A stretch of DNA of 64,000 bases from Gigantopelta aegis (GCF_016097555.1 NW_024532987.1:1-64000); one strand, 5' to 3'. Numbered from the stretch's first letter, positions 27,530 through 39,790 are shown. Translations and numbers: made by a program. Notes: generated from the sequence alone by a model not told the origin.

Positions 27530-27690
27530 GTTAAAATTGGACCTAGGTCCAATTTATGCAAGTTAAATTTTGACCTAGGACCCAATTTTGATGCCTAATT
27601 TGGAACTATACTGCAAAATTTGTTCCCAGAGATAGGTCCACTTTTGGCAGCAAAATTTGGTCCTAGGTCTCCTTTTGGCAGCATATAATC
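27530..27690. repeat. CCTAGG-centred palindrome and short interspersed motifs
   Basis: A perfect 22-bp palindrome centred on CCTAGG lies at 27534-27555. It is followed by variants of AATTTTGACCTAGGACC and TTTGGTCCTAGGTCTCC up to 27690. It lies just upstream of heparanase 2. It may be the remains of a small inverted-repeat element; no function can be assigned. Confidence 0.6.
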
Positions 27691-27699
27691 TAAATAAAG

Positions 27700-28287
27700 A
27701 CAGTATATGTTATAATTATAGGTTATATATATAGGTAATGCTACAATTAATTAAGAGTTTTACACAAGTGCCACATATCCATGATATATGGCTCTTGGTC
27801 TGCCAAATGGCTCTTGAGATTTCAACACAATCTTCATAAAATCAGCCTTTACAGCTTTGCACTTAATCATTCTACCCCCTTCTGCTTGAGGACACTTGTA
27901 GTATACTCCAAATTTAATATCAGCAACACATTGTTTTGCTTTCTTTTTTCACCATTGGAAGGGGAATGGGTTAATTGTTTTATTTTCAAGACAGTGACAA
28001 AGGTGGTCCATTAATTGATGTTGAAAATAGGTTATTTGTGTTGGGGTTTGCCCACCATAAAGAGATGTGGCAAAAGCTAATGAAAACCCCACAAACATTT
28101 GCAAAACGTCCACCAATGTTTTGGCATCTTTCAGAAACTTCATGCAGCAGTAATGCTGTGTTACCTATCATTGATCAATGATTTTCTGTCTGACAGAAAC
28201 AATGTTAATTCTTGTATCCAATATTATGGTTGGGACATCTTTCTTGTTTGTTAGGTCCACACACTCCATTGGAAAAGAGCTAAGTAG
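27700..28287. other. Intergenic stretch, nothing identified
   Basis: Several overlapping open frames of 60-77 codons occur on both strands between 27781 and 28181, but none resembles a known family and they overlap antisense to each other. No splice pattern or codon signal supports one over another. Confidence 0.3.
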
Positions 28288-28391
28288 TATAAATATTGAA
28301 CCCACAGTTTGCTACTGTTAATGATTTCATTTGCAATACTTAAGCTTCTGCTATTAATAAACAGTAGCAAACTGTGGGTTCAATATTTATA
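28288..28391. repeat. Perfect 32-bp inverted repeat with a 40-bp loop
   Basis: Positions 28288-28319 and 28360-28391 are exact reverse complements over 32 bases, beginning TATAAATATTGAACCCACAG. The spacer is 40 bp. The perfection stands out against the otherwise noisy sequence and suggests a young hairpin, a recent insertion or a gene-converted structure. Confidence 0.9.
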
Positions 28392-28675
28392 TCAGTGACC
28401 AAATACACTTTAACGAAAACAATGTTAAGATTACTCTTTCTTGAAATTGTTAATGTCACATTGGAATGGGTATCAGTCCAGAAGAGTTGTTTTGGACTCT
28501 ATCTAGATCTAGTTAATGCTTTATAATGGTGTGTTCGTCTCTGGCTTGATTAGCAAGAGTAACAATCTACTCAACATATGACAATAATTTGATATTGCAA
28601 ATTTATCCTGAATATTTAATATTATTTTACAAAACATAAAATTATTGTCAGTTTGTTGATACTAATGGTAAGTAT

Positions 28676-28888
28676 CTATGTATCTATAGTAGGTGCTCTT
28701 GCTTCAGAGTTGATCTCATCAGGAAATTGAAAGGTCTCCAGTCTAGTCAAGGAGAGTCCAATAATAAAAAGCACAGTTAGCATACATCTACATTTTTCAT
28801 CAGCACTAGTAAATTGAAGTGTTTCAATACAATTTTTATCATATATTGCAATTGCAAAATAAATTTGTGTGTATTGATAGACACTGAA
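28676..28888 (-). CDS. Hypothetical terminal exon
   Basis: A minus-strand frame of about 70 codons follows a plausible acceptor (ATTTAG at 28889-28894). It begins FSVYQYTQIYFAIAIYDKN and ends TFQFPDEINSEARAPTIDT before a stop. It contains one hydrophobic run (MLTVLFIIGLSLT). No family was recognised. Being open for 210 bp in AT-rich DNA is suggestive only; upstream exons were not found, though a promoter-like patch lies at 29.03-29.15 kb. Confidence 0.3.
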   Translation of the reverse strand, partial: FSVYQYTQIYFAIAIYDKNCIETLQFTSADEKCRCMLTVLFIIGLSLTRLETFQFPDEINSEARAPTIDT

Positions 28889-29027
28889 CCCTAAATTTAA
28901 ATTGTTAACAAACAGCAAATTAAATAATAAACGTTAATTTTAATGCCTAAAGGAAATATCTTAAAAGACCTTGATTAAAAAGAAATATTAAAACAGAAAT
29001 TAAACAGAGAGGGAATATAGACTAGAG

Positions 29028-29146
29028 CACGTGTACACACCTAGCAAGGAAACGCGTGACCATCATTATGGCGGGAAATATCAGCCACTAGCACGCGCCT
29101 GACGAGCCAAAAATTACATAGTGGTAGTCTGCTGGCATTTCCCGCC
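29028..29146. promoter_or_regulatory. Promoter-like patch with E-box and paired E2F-type sites
   Basis: A CACGTG E-box is at 29028-29033. GGCGGGAAA lies at 29070-29078 and its inverted match TTTCCCGCC at 29138-29146; both fit the E2F consensus. The patch is GC-richer than its surroundings. Such a cluster suits the promoter of a cell-cycle or growth gene, possibly on the minus strand, but no gene start is secure. Confidence 0.4.
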
Positions 29147-29279
29147 AAATTGTCACTGGTTTGTGCCTTGTGTTTGTCAAAATGAAGTATGACAGAGATG
29201 TCTTGATAACATAAAAGGACTTCGTGTTTCAAGTTATACAAGTTCACAGACCCCCGTGGGTCTTCGTCGCTACGACTCG

Positions 29280-30118
29280 TCTTTGATTGTTCTCAGTTCT
29301 CTGATATTTTGCTTAGCTTGTTCTCAGCTCTCTGATGGATTGATTGTTCTCAGTTTTCTGGTATTTTGCTTAGCTTGTTCTCAATTCTCTGATGGATTGA
29401 TTGTTTTCAGTTCCCTCATATTTTGATTGTTCAGTACTAGTTCTCCCATGGATTGATTGTTTTCATTGATATTTTGATTCTTCTCAGTTCACTGATGGAT
29501 TGATTGTTTCTCAGTTCTCTGATATTTTGATTGTTCAGTTCTCCAATGGATTGATTGTTCCAGTTCACTGATATTTTGATTCTTCTCATTGTTCAGTGAT
29601 ATTTTAATTGTTTGCAGTTCTCTGATCTTTTGATTGTTCATTGTTTCTCCAATGGATTGATTGTTCCAGTTCACTGATATTTTGATTCTTCTCAGTTCAC
29701 TGATGGATTAATTGTTATCAGTTCTCTGATGTTTTGATTGTTCAGTTCTCCAATGGATTGATTGTTTCACTGATATTTTGACTGTTCAGTTCTCTGATGG
29801 ATTGATTGTTTTTCACTGATATTTTGACTGTTCAGTTCTCCAATGGATTGATTGTTCCAGCTCACTGATATTTTGACTCTTCTCAGTTCACTGATGGATT
29901 GCTTGTTCTCAGTTCTCTGATATTTTGATTGTCTCAGTTCTCCAATGGATTGATTGTTTTCACTGATATTTTGACTGTTCAGTTCTCCAATGGATTGATT
30001 GTTTTCACTGATATTTTGACTGTTCAGTTCTCCAATGGATTGATTGTTCCAGCTCACTGATATTTTGATTCTTCTCAGTTCACTGATGGATTGATTGTTC
30101 TCAGTTCTCTGATGTTCT
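29280..30118. repeat. Minisatellite array of GATTGATTGTTC and GATATTTTGA units
   Basis: About 840 bp consist of alternating blocks TGGATTGATTGTT, CAGTTCTCTGATATTTTGA and TTCAGTTCTCCAA in variable order, with a basic period near 45 bp. On the minus strand the array reads in places as repeated NNQSIGELNSQNISE, but stops and shifts interrupt it and no start or flanking coding sequence exists. I treat the open frames as repeat artefacts. Confidence 0.85.
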
Positions 30119-30270
30119 CTTGATGAAAAAGATGAGTCGCTCTCCTGCTCATTCTCTTCTCTCTTCTTCCTTCAAGCCTTCTTTCCTTTTCTTTTTTATT
30201 TTTATTTTATTTTTTTTGGGCTATTCAGCCTATACACTATACACACACTCATACAATCTCTAAAAATCAT
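30119..30270. other. Pyrimidine-rich spacer
   Basis: A CT- and T-rich tract lies between the minisatellite and the GC hairpin. No gene was identified. Confidence 0.5.
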
Positions 30271-30340
30271 CTCCCTCCTGCCGCTCGGCGGCCTAAAAAA
30301 ATTTTTTTTAATATCTCAGGCCGCCGAGTGGCGGGGGGAG
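30271..30340. repeat. GC-rich hairpin around an A/T loop
   Basis: The left arm 30271-30294 (containing GCCGCTCGGCGGCCT) and the right arm 30318-30340 (containing AGGCCGCCGAGTGGC) pair over about 23 bases with a few mismatches. The loop is 23 bases of A and T. In a genome this AT-rich it is a conspicuous structure. It is not followed by a T run like a bacterial terminator, and the context is eukaryotic. Confidence 0.85.
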
Positions 30341-30356
30341 CTCTGATCTTCTAGGG

Positions 30357-30386
30357 TGCGTGTGTGTGTGCTGTGTGTGTGTGTAG
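30357..30386. repeat. (GT)n microsatellite
   Basis: A TGTGTG tract of about 30 bp, interrupted once, lies immediately after the GC hairpin. Confidence 0.85.
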
Positions 30387-30649
30387 GTTGGTGGTCCTTT
30401 TTCACTTCCTCTGTCTCTCTTCACTCTCTATCCATCCATTCATTCACCAACAGTTCATAACTACTCTCTTTTTCTTTCCCTGCAGGAGCAGCACTGGTGA
30501 AAAAGGTGAGCTGTCTTCCATCCATCCATCCACTTTTCATCCATTCTTTAGTGATCCAGTTGTTATTCTTCTCTTTCTCCCTCTATGTTCTCAACTGGCG
30601 GACTGACTGGACTCTTGGGAACTCTTTATCTTCTCTTTTCTACAATTGT

Positions 30650-30815
30650 TGGATTGGAGACCTTCACTGGACTTCTTGGTGGATTTGGAGACCTTCACTG
30701 GACTTCTTGGTGGATTGGAGACCTTCACTGGACTTCTTGGATTGGACTCTTCACTGGACTTCTTGGTGGAGAGACCTTCACTGGACTTCTTTATGGAGAC
30801 CTTACTGGACTTTTT
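30650..30815 (+). repeat. Short minisatellite with a 27-30 bp unit
   Basis: Five to six copies of a unit built on GGAGACCTTCACTGGACTTC and TTGGTGGATT lie in tandem. Three overlapping plus-strand frames run through it (for example repeats of ETFTGLLG) into a T-rich hydrophobic tail. Open frames in all phases through a repeat are expected, so no gene is called. A short protein cannot be excluded. Confidence 0.75.
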
Positions 30816-32400
30816 TTCAACTACAGAGACAGTTTTTATTTTATTTTTTATTTTTCATTTGTATTTTTCTTTTCATTTTTATTTTTCTGTAATTTTTTAG
30901 TTTCATTTTTTCCTAAGAAATACTTTAATTCTTTAAATATTTTTATCTTTAATCTTTTATAGTTTATTCTAAAAAAAACAGTTTTTACTAAAAGAAGTCA
31001 ATCTTAACTTAGTTTTCAAAGGTTTTTTAAAAAATATTTAAAAACAGTTTTTCACTAACTTTAGTTTCAAAGGTTTTTTTTTTAATATATTTTTTTTTCA
31101 GTACTTTTATACTAAAAAATATTTTTCTTAAAATAGTTTATCTTTAATCATTATAGTTTTTTTTTCAAAGGTTTTTTTTAAAATATTTTTTCTTAAATAG
31201 TTTTATCTTTTAATCATTATATTTTTTTTTCTTAACTAAAAAAAAAGGTTTTCACTAAAAAAGTCAATTTTTAGTTTCAAGGATAGTTTTTTAAAATATT
31301 TTTTTTTAACTTTGTTTTATCTTTTAGTTAGTTTCTCAATTTTCTTTTTTATGGTTTTTTTTCTTAAATAGCTTGTTATCTTTAATCTTTTGTAGCTTGT
31401 TTTTTAGTTCTTATTTATATTTTATATTAATTGTTTAGAATTCAATTTCTTTTGAAATAACTTTTTATCTGAAATCATATTGAATTTCAACTTTTTTTTT
31501 TAATAATCTTTAATTTTTCTTTAATAGCAACTACAATCAGTTTACTTGCCATTTCTGTTCTATATTAAAATTTTTTTTAATATTTAAAAAACAGTTTTCA
31601 TAACTTTAGTTTTACAACAAGTCTTTCATTTAATCATATTTATCTTATTTACAAAATACTATATATATTTTAATTAATTGTTCTCTTTTAGTTTTTCCAA
31701 ATAGGATTATTTTATTGTATTTTTTTTCTCATTTATAGCTTGTTATTTATTTCATGTTAAAAGAACAACCATTTTATATATTTTTTTAAATTTATAGTCA
31801 ATCTTAACTTTAGTTTGTTTTAAAGTTAAGTTGATTAATGTAGCTTTTCCAATAGGATTGTATTAACTATTGTATGTCAATATGTACTTCTCAGTGGTTT
31901 TCATTCACATAACTTTAGTTTCAAAAGTTTTTTTTAATATTTTTTTATTTAGTTATATACTTTTACTAAATACTTTGTTGTTCAAATTTTAGTTTTTTCT
32001 CAATTTTCTCTTTTATGGTTTTTTTTTCTCATTTATAGAAAATTGTTATTTATTTCTTTTGTAGCTTGTTTTTTTAGTTTGTTATTAAAAATAGTTTTAT
32101 ATTAATTGTTTAGAATTCAATTTCTTTTGAAACTGTAACTTTTTAAAACTGAAATCCATCTTTAATTGAATCTGTAATACTTTTTTCTTTAATAATCTTT
32201 AATATTACTTCTTTAATAAGCAACTACAATCAGTTTACTATTCCCATTTCTGTTGTATATTATAATTATACTGATTGTTTGCTTACAACATAAGTTTTAT
32301 TCCTTTAGTTTTACAAGAAACAATTCTTTCATTTCATCATATTATATCTTTTTTACAAAAACCTATATCATTAATTTTAATTAATTGATTAATTTAGCTT
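30816..32400. repeat. Strongly T-rich low-complexity tract
   Basis: About 1.6 kb of plus-strand sequence is dominated by T runs, with recurring TAGTTTCAAAGGTTTTTT, TTTTATCTTTAAT and GTTTAGAATTCAATTTC motifs, some duplicated about 650 bp apart (31430 and 32105). No gene is visible. The T bias is the opposite of the A bias in the satellite domain that follows. Confidence 0.75.
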
Positions 32401-32959
32401 TTCCAAATAGATTAGTTATAAATAACCTACTAAATGTAACAGAATTTAGTTTGCTCTGAAAATATAGTTAGTATTAACTATTGTATGTCAATATGCCTCA
32501 TTATAAGTTAATGTTCATGTTGTTTGTATAATGTTAGTGTTTTATTTGGTATAAAATTTGACAGTCCCTCATATACCAAACGTGTTAAACAGAATTTAGT
32601 TAGCTCTAAAAACAACCATCCTGACTTGGATCACCTTTGATTGTCGGAACTAAATTCCATGTCCAGATAATTAGCAACTCATATTCCATTACTTTTAAAG
32701 TTTTTGCTAAATTCGTTTTATATTTTTGTTTTAATTTTACAAAATAGTATTAAATCATATTAACTTTTAATGTAATTCAAATTGAACATAAAGTTTTAAC
32801 TGAATGTAGGTCCCTCAAAGTAAAGCATACATTTCTATACATCTACATCATAATAATGTCATGTGATGTCAGTACTTATTGTTGACTTACTTCTCAGTGG
32901 TAAAATGTACTTCACAACTCTTATGGAGTCTTCAAATGAGATATATTACAACAATAACA
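32401..32959. repeat. Degenerate edge of the 123-bp satellite
   Basis: Diverged pieces of the family C unit appear at about 32410-32490 (TAACAGAATTTAGTTTGCTC) and 32580-32615, separated by unrelated AT-rich sequence. This is the eroded boundary of the array. Confidence 0.6.
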
Positions 32960-35900
32960 TCATTTTACTAACATTATCATGTGATCTCTAGTAGTTATAA
33001 ATAGACCTACTAAATGTAACAGAATTTAGTTTGCTCTAAAAATATAGTTAGTATAAACTTACAACCCTTAGAACATTACAACATCATATTAGCGTCATCA
33101 TGTGATCTCTAGTAGTTATAAATAGACCTACTAAATGTAACAGAATTTAGTTTGCTCTAAAAATATAGTTAGTATACAACTTACAACCTTTAGAACATTA
33201 TAACATCATATTAACGTCATCATGTGATCTCTAGTAGTTATAAATAGACCTACTAAATGTAACAGAATTTAGTTTGCTCTGAAAATTATAGTTAGTATAC
33301 AACTTACAACCTTTAGAACATTACATCATCATATTAACGTCATCATGTGATCTCTAGTAGTTATAAATAGACCTACTAAATGTAACAGAATTTAGTTTGC
33401 TCTAAAAATATAGTTAGTATACAACTTACAACCTTTAGAACATTACATCATCATATTAACGTCATCATGTGATCTCTAGTAGTTATAAATAGACCTACTA
33501 AATGTAACAGAATTTAGTTTGCTCTGAAAATATAGTTAGTATACAACTTACAACCTTTAGAACATTACAACATCATATTAACGTCATCATGTGATCTCTA
33601 GTAGTTATAAATAGACCTACTAAATGTAACAGAATTTAGTTTGCTCTGAAAATATAGTTAGTATACAACTTACAACCTTTAGAACATTACAACATCATAT
33701 TAACGTCATCATGTGATCTCTAGTAGTTATAATAACCTACTAAACAGAATTTAGTTTGCTCTGAAAATATAGTTAGTATAAAACTTACAACATTTAGAAC
33801 ATTACATCATCATATTAACGTCATCATGTGATCTCTAGTAGTTATAAATAGACCTACTAAATGTAACAGAATTTAGTTTGCTCTGAAAATATAGTTAGTA
33901 TACAACTTACAACCTTTAGAACATTACAACATCATATTAACGTCATCATGTGATCTCTAGTAGTTATAAATAGACCTACTAAATGTAACAGAATTTAGTT
34001 TGCTCTAAAAACATAGTTAGTATACAACTTACAAACTTTAGAACATTACAACATCATATTAACGTCATCATGTGATCTCTAGTAGTTATAAATAGACCTA
34101 CTAAATGTAACAGAATTTAGTTTGCTCTAAAAATATAGTTAGTATACAACTTACAACCCTTAGAACATTATAACATCATATTAACGTCATCATGTGATCT
34201 CTAGTAGTTATAAATAGACCTACTAAATGTAACAGAATTTAGTTTGCTCTAAAAATATAGTTAGTATAAAACTTACAACCCTTAGAACATTATAACATCA
34301 TATTAACGTCATCATGTGATCTCTAGTAGTTATAAATAGACCTACTAAATGTAACAGAATTTAGTTTGCTCTGAAAATATAGTTAGTATACAACTTACAA
34401 CCTTTAGAACATTACATCATCATATTAACGTCATCATGTGATCTCTAGTAGTTATAAATAGACCTACTAAATGTAACAGAATTTAGTTTGCTCTAAAAAA
34501 TAGTTAGTATACAATTACAAACTTTAGAACATTACAACATATTAACGTCATCATGTGATCTCTAGTAGTTATAAATAGACCTACTAAATGTAACAGAATT
34601 TAGTTTGCTCTGAAAATATAGTTAGTATACAACTTAGAACTTTTAGAACATTACATCATATTAACGTCATCATGTGATCTCTAGTAGTTATAAATAGACC
34701 TACTAAATGTAACAGAATTTAGTTTGCTCTAAAAATATAGTTAGTATACAACTTACAACCTTTAGAACATTATTATTAACGTCATCATGTGATCTCTAGT
34801 AGTTATAAATAGACCTACTAAATGTAACAGAATTTAGTTTGCTCTGAAAATATAGTTAGTATACAACTTACAACCTTTAGAACATTACATCATCATATTA
34901 ACGTCATCATGTGATCTCTAGTAGTTATAAATAGACCTACTAAATGTAACAGAATTTAGTTTGCTCTAAAAATATAGTTAGTATACAACTTACAACCTTT
35001 AGAACATTACATCATTATATTAACGTCATCATGTGATCTCTAGTAGTTATAAATAGACCTACTAAATGTAACAGAATTTAGTTTGCTCTGAAAATATAGT
35101 TAGTATACAACTTACAACCTTTAGAACATTACATCATCATATTAACGTCATCATGTGATCTCTAGTAGTTATAAATAGACCTACAAAATGTAACAGAATT
35201 TAGTTTGCTCTAAAAATATAGTTAGTATACAACTTACAACCCTTAGAACATTACAACATCATATTAACGTCATCATGTGATCTCTAGTAGTTATAAATAG
35301 ACCTACTAAATGTAACAGAATTTAGTTTGCTCTGAAAATATAGTTAGTATACAACTTACAACCTTTAGAACATTACATCATATTAACGTCATCATGTGAT
35401 CTCTAGTAGTTATAAAGTACCTACTAATGTAACAGAATTTAGTTTGCTCTGAAAATATAGTTAGTATACAACTTACAACCTTTAGAACATTACAACATCA
35501 TATTAACGTCATCATGTGATCTCTAGTAGTTATAAATAGACCTACTAAATGTAACAGCATTTAGTTTGCTCTGAAAATATATTTGTATACAACTTACAAC
35601 CTTTAGAACATTACATTAACGTCATCATGTATCTCTAATGTAAATAGACTACTAAATGTAACAGAATTTAGTTTGCTCTGAAAATATAGTTAGTATAAAA
35701 CTTACAACCTTTAGAACATTACAACATCATATTAACGTCATCATGTGATCTCTAGTAGTTATAAATAGACCTACTAAATGTAACAGAATTTAGTTTGCTC
35801 TAAAAATATCATTAGTATACAACTTACAACCTTAGAACAACATTATTAACATCATCATGTGATCTCTAGTGTTATAAATCCTACTAAATGTAACAGAATT

Positions 35901-38690
35901 TAGTTTGCTCTGAAAATATAGTTAGTATACAACTTACAACCTTTAGAACATTACAACATCATATTAGCGTCATCATGTGATCTCTAGTAGTTATAAATAG
36001 ACCTACTAAATGTAACAGAATTTAGTTTGCTCTTAAAATATAGTTAGTATACAACTTACAACATTTAAAACATTACATCATATTAACGTCATCATGTGAT
36101 CTCTAGTAGTTATAAATAGACCTACTAAATGTAACAGAATTTAGTTTGCTCTGAAAATATAGTTAGTATACAACTTACAACCTTTAGAACATTACAACAT
36201 CATATTAACGTCATCATGTGATCTCTAGTAGTTATAAATAGACCTACTAAATGTAACAGAATTTAGTTTGCTCTAAAAACATAGTTAGTATACAACTTAC
36301 AACCCTTAGAACATTACAACATCATATTAACGTCATCATGTGATCTCTAGTAGTTATAAATAGACCTACTAAATGTAACAGAATTTAGTTTGCTCTGAAA
36401 ATATAGTTAGTATACAACTTGCAACCTTTAGAACATTACATCATCATATTAACGTCATCATGTGATCTCTAGTAGTTATAAATAGACCTACTAAATGCAA
36501 CAGAATTTAGTTTGCTCTGAAAATATAGTTAGTATACAACTTACAACCCTTAGAACATTACAACATCATACTAACGTCATCATGTGATCTCTAGTAGTTA
36601 TAAATAGACCTACTAAATGTAACAGAATTTAGTTTGCTCTAAAAACATAGTTAGTATAAAACTTACAACCCTTAGAACATTACAACATCATACTAACGTC
36701 ATCATGTGATCTCTAGTAGTTATAAATAGACCTACTAAATGTAACAGAATTTAGTTTGCTCTAAAAACATAGTTAGTATACAACTTACAACCCTTAGAAC
36801 ATTACAACATCATACTAACGTCATCATGTGATCTCTAGTAGTTATAAATAGACCTACAAAATGTAACAGAATTTAGTTTGCTCTAAAAACATAGTTAGTA
36901 TAAAACTTACAACCCTTAGAACATTACAACATCATATTAACGTCATCATGTGATCTCTAGTAGTTATAAATAGACCTACTAAATGTAACAGAATTTAGTT
37001 TGCTCTAAAAAATATAGTTAGTATACAACTTACAACCCTTAGAACATTACAACATCATATTAACGTCATCATGTGATCTCTAGTAGTTATAAATAGACCT
37101 ACTAAATGTAACAGAATTTAGTTTGCTCTGAAAATATAGTTAGTATACAACTTACAACCTTTAGAACATTACAACATCATATTAACGTCATCATGTGATC
37201 TCTAGTAGTTATAAATAGACCTACTAAATGTAACAGAATTTAGTTTGCTCTGAAAATATAGTTAGTATACAACTTACAACCCTTAGAACATTACAACATC
37301 ATATTAATGTCATCATGTGATCTCTAGTAGTTATAAATAGACCTACAAAATGTAACAGAATTTAGTTTGCTCTAAAAACATAGTTAGTATACAACTTACA
37401 ACCCTTAGAACATTACAACATTATATTAACGTCATCATTTGATCTCTAGTAGTTATAAATAGACCTACTAAATGTAAAAGAATTTAGTTTGCTCTAAAAA
37501 TATAGTTAGTATACAACTTACAACCTTTAGAACATTACAACATCATATTAACGTCATCATGTGATCTGTAGTAGTTATAAATAGACCTACTAAATGTAAC
37601 AGAATTTAGTTTGCTCTGAAAATATAGTTAGTATACAACTTACAACCTTTAGAACATTACATCATCATATTAACGTCATCATGTGATCTCTAGTAGTTAT
37701 AAATAGACCTACTAAATGTAACAGAAAAATTTAGTATACAACTTACAACCTTGAGACCTACAAAATGTAACAGAAGTTTAGCTTGCTCTGTAACAGAATT
37801 TAAATATAGTTAGTATACAACTTACAACCTTTAGAACATTACATCATCATGTGATCTCTAGTAGTTATAAATAGACCTACTAAATGTAACAGAATTTAGT
37901 TTGCTCTGAAAATATAGTTAGTATACAACTTACAACCTTTAGAACATTACATCATCATATTAACGTCATCATGTGATCTCTAGTAGTTATAAATAGACCT
38001 ACTAAATGTAACAGAATTTAGCTTTGAGACCCTAGAACATTAAATATTAACGTCATCATGTGATCTCTAGTAGTTATAAATAGACCTGCTAAATGTAACA
38101 GAATTTAGTTTGCTCTGGAAATATAGTTAGTATACAACTTACAACCTTTAGAACATTACATCATCATATTAACGTCATCATGTGATGGTTTTTAGTAGTT
38201 ATAAATAGACCTATTAAATGTAACAGAGTTTTGTTTTTTGAAAATATAGTTAGTATACAACTTACAACCTTTAGAACATTACATCATCATATTAACGGCA
38301 TCATGTGATCTCTAGTAGTTATAAATAGACCTACTAAATGTAACAGAATTTAGTTTGAGACCTACAACCTTTAGAACAGAATTTAGATCTCTAGTAGTTA
38401 TGCTCTACTAAATGTAACAAATTTAGTTTGCTCTAAAAATATAGTTAGTACAGCTTACAACCCTTAGAACATTACATCATATTAACGTCATCATGTGATC
38501 TCTAGTAGTTATAAATAGACCTACTAAATGTAACAGAATTTAGGTTGCTCTAAAAATATAGTTAGTATACAACTTACAACCTTTAGAACATTACATCATC
38601 AGATTGTTTTTAGTAGTTTATAAGTATATTAAAAGTAACAGAATTTGTTTTTTTCTTGAATCATAGTTAGTATACAACTCACAACTCAAT
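32960..38690. repeat. Satellite C, about 45 tandem copies of a 123-bp unit
   Basis: The unit contains, in order, CATCATATTAACGTCATCAT, GTGATCTCTAGTAGTTATAA, ATAGACCTACTAAATGTAAC, AGAATTTAGTTTGCTCTGAA and TAGTTAGTATACAACTTACA. Spacing between copies is 122-124 bp through most of the array. Copies are nearly identical from about 33.0 to 37.7 kb, with variants such as CTCTAAAAACATAG recurring in groups. Beyond 37.7 kb units become truncated and shuffled. The unit has stop codons in all frames. It carries an E-box-type TCATGTGA and a CGTCA half site. Confidence 0.95.
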
Positions 38691-39239
38691 AGTTCATCAT
38701 TAGACTACAGAAAAATAAATAGCTAGTAAAAATAATAATAAATAATAGACTTGACTTACGTATAGTATATCATAGGACTAATAGATCTAGATCATCACAA
38801 GTTGATGCATTATGAGTTACTACAATATTTAAGAGAACAAATAGTAAAACCTTTATTTATAATTCTTATTAACTCACTAGTATCAGAACATTCATTTCCA
38901 GTAGATCACTAACAAATCTAAAGTAGTCCTAAAAAGAAATCCTTTAAAGTATTGAGTTTATAACAGCTCTCACAGTTGACCATTGTCAGTAGACAGTCCT
39001 ACTATAAACTGAAAAATAGTTATTATAACAGTGAAATAAGTATTATTTAAAATTGACAAGTATCTGTTGTATACTAAAATTATGTAATAATTCTAGTGTA
39101 CAACAGTCCATGTCAGTTTTTAGAGATAAAGAGAAGAGCTTGAGAAAGAAGCTAGAGAGAAATTATAGAGATGCAAAGCCAAGTTTAGATGAAAATAAAC
39201 TATGACAAAACGAGATGCTAGAAGGTATTCAGTATTCAT
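38691..39239. other. Unique spacer between satellite C and satellite A
   Basis: This is AT-rich sequence without repeats or recognisable coding. A short stretch at 39110-39200 is purine-rich (GAGAAGAGCTTGAGAAAGAAG). Confidence 0.4.
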
Positions 39240-39790
39240 AACCTTGAGGCCTGAAGAAAATCCCATAATGTCAGTAAATCCTGATGCCAGTAAAATGAAT
39301 CTAAAAGAACAAAGTCGATGCCAGTGAAGAAATAGATGCTTGTAAAACTCTGGAAACTTAAAATCCTGATGCCAGTAAAATGAATCTAAAAAATCCTAGA
39401 TGCCAGTGAAGAGCAAGGTCGATGCCAGTAAAACTCTGGAAACTTAAAATCCTGATGCCAGTAAAATGAATCTAAAAAATCCTAGATGCCAGTGAAGAGC
39501 AAGGTCGATGCCAGTGAAGAAACGGATGCTTGTAAAACTCTGGAAACTTAAATATTGATGCCAGTAAAATGACTAAAAAATCCTAGATGCCAGTGAAGAG
39601 CAAGGTTGATGCCAGTAAAACTCTGGAAACTTAAAATCCTGATGCCAGTAAAATGAATCTAAAAATCCTAGATGCCAGTGAAGAACAAAGTCAATGCCAG
39701 TTAAGAAACAGATGTCAGTAAAACTCTGAAAACTGTAGATGTCATAGCAGTAAAATGGAACTTTAAATGTCATGCCAGTAAGTATAGTGA
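39240..39790. repeat. Satellite A, first block
   Basis: About five irregular copies of the 105-bp GATGCCAGT family appear, recognised by CCTGATGCCAGTAAAATGAA, GATGCCAGTGAAGAGCAAGG and AAACTCTGGAAACTTAAA. Some units are shortened. Confidence 0.9.

Noticed and set aside
29489-30057. Minus-strand frames with repeated NNQSIGELNSQNISE peptide
   Set aside because: The frames exist only because the minisatellite lacks stops in one phase. They are interrupted, with no start context, conserved flank or family match.
30271-30340. Intrinsic transcription terminator
   Set aside because: The stem is GC-rich, but there is no T run directly after it, and this mechanism is bacterial.
30364-30962. Three overlapping plus-strand frames rich in Leu, Phe and Trp
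   Set aside because: They run through a 27-30 bp repeat and a poly-T tract in several phases at once, so low complexity explains them.
32960-38690. CRISPR-like array
   Set aside because: Units are head-to-tail and nearly identical over their whole 123 bp, with no unique spacers, and the genome is eukaryotic.
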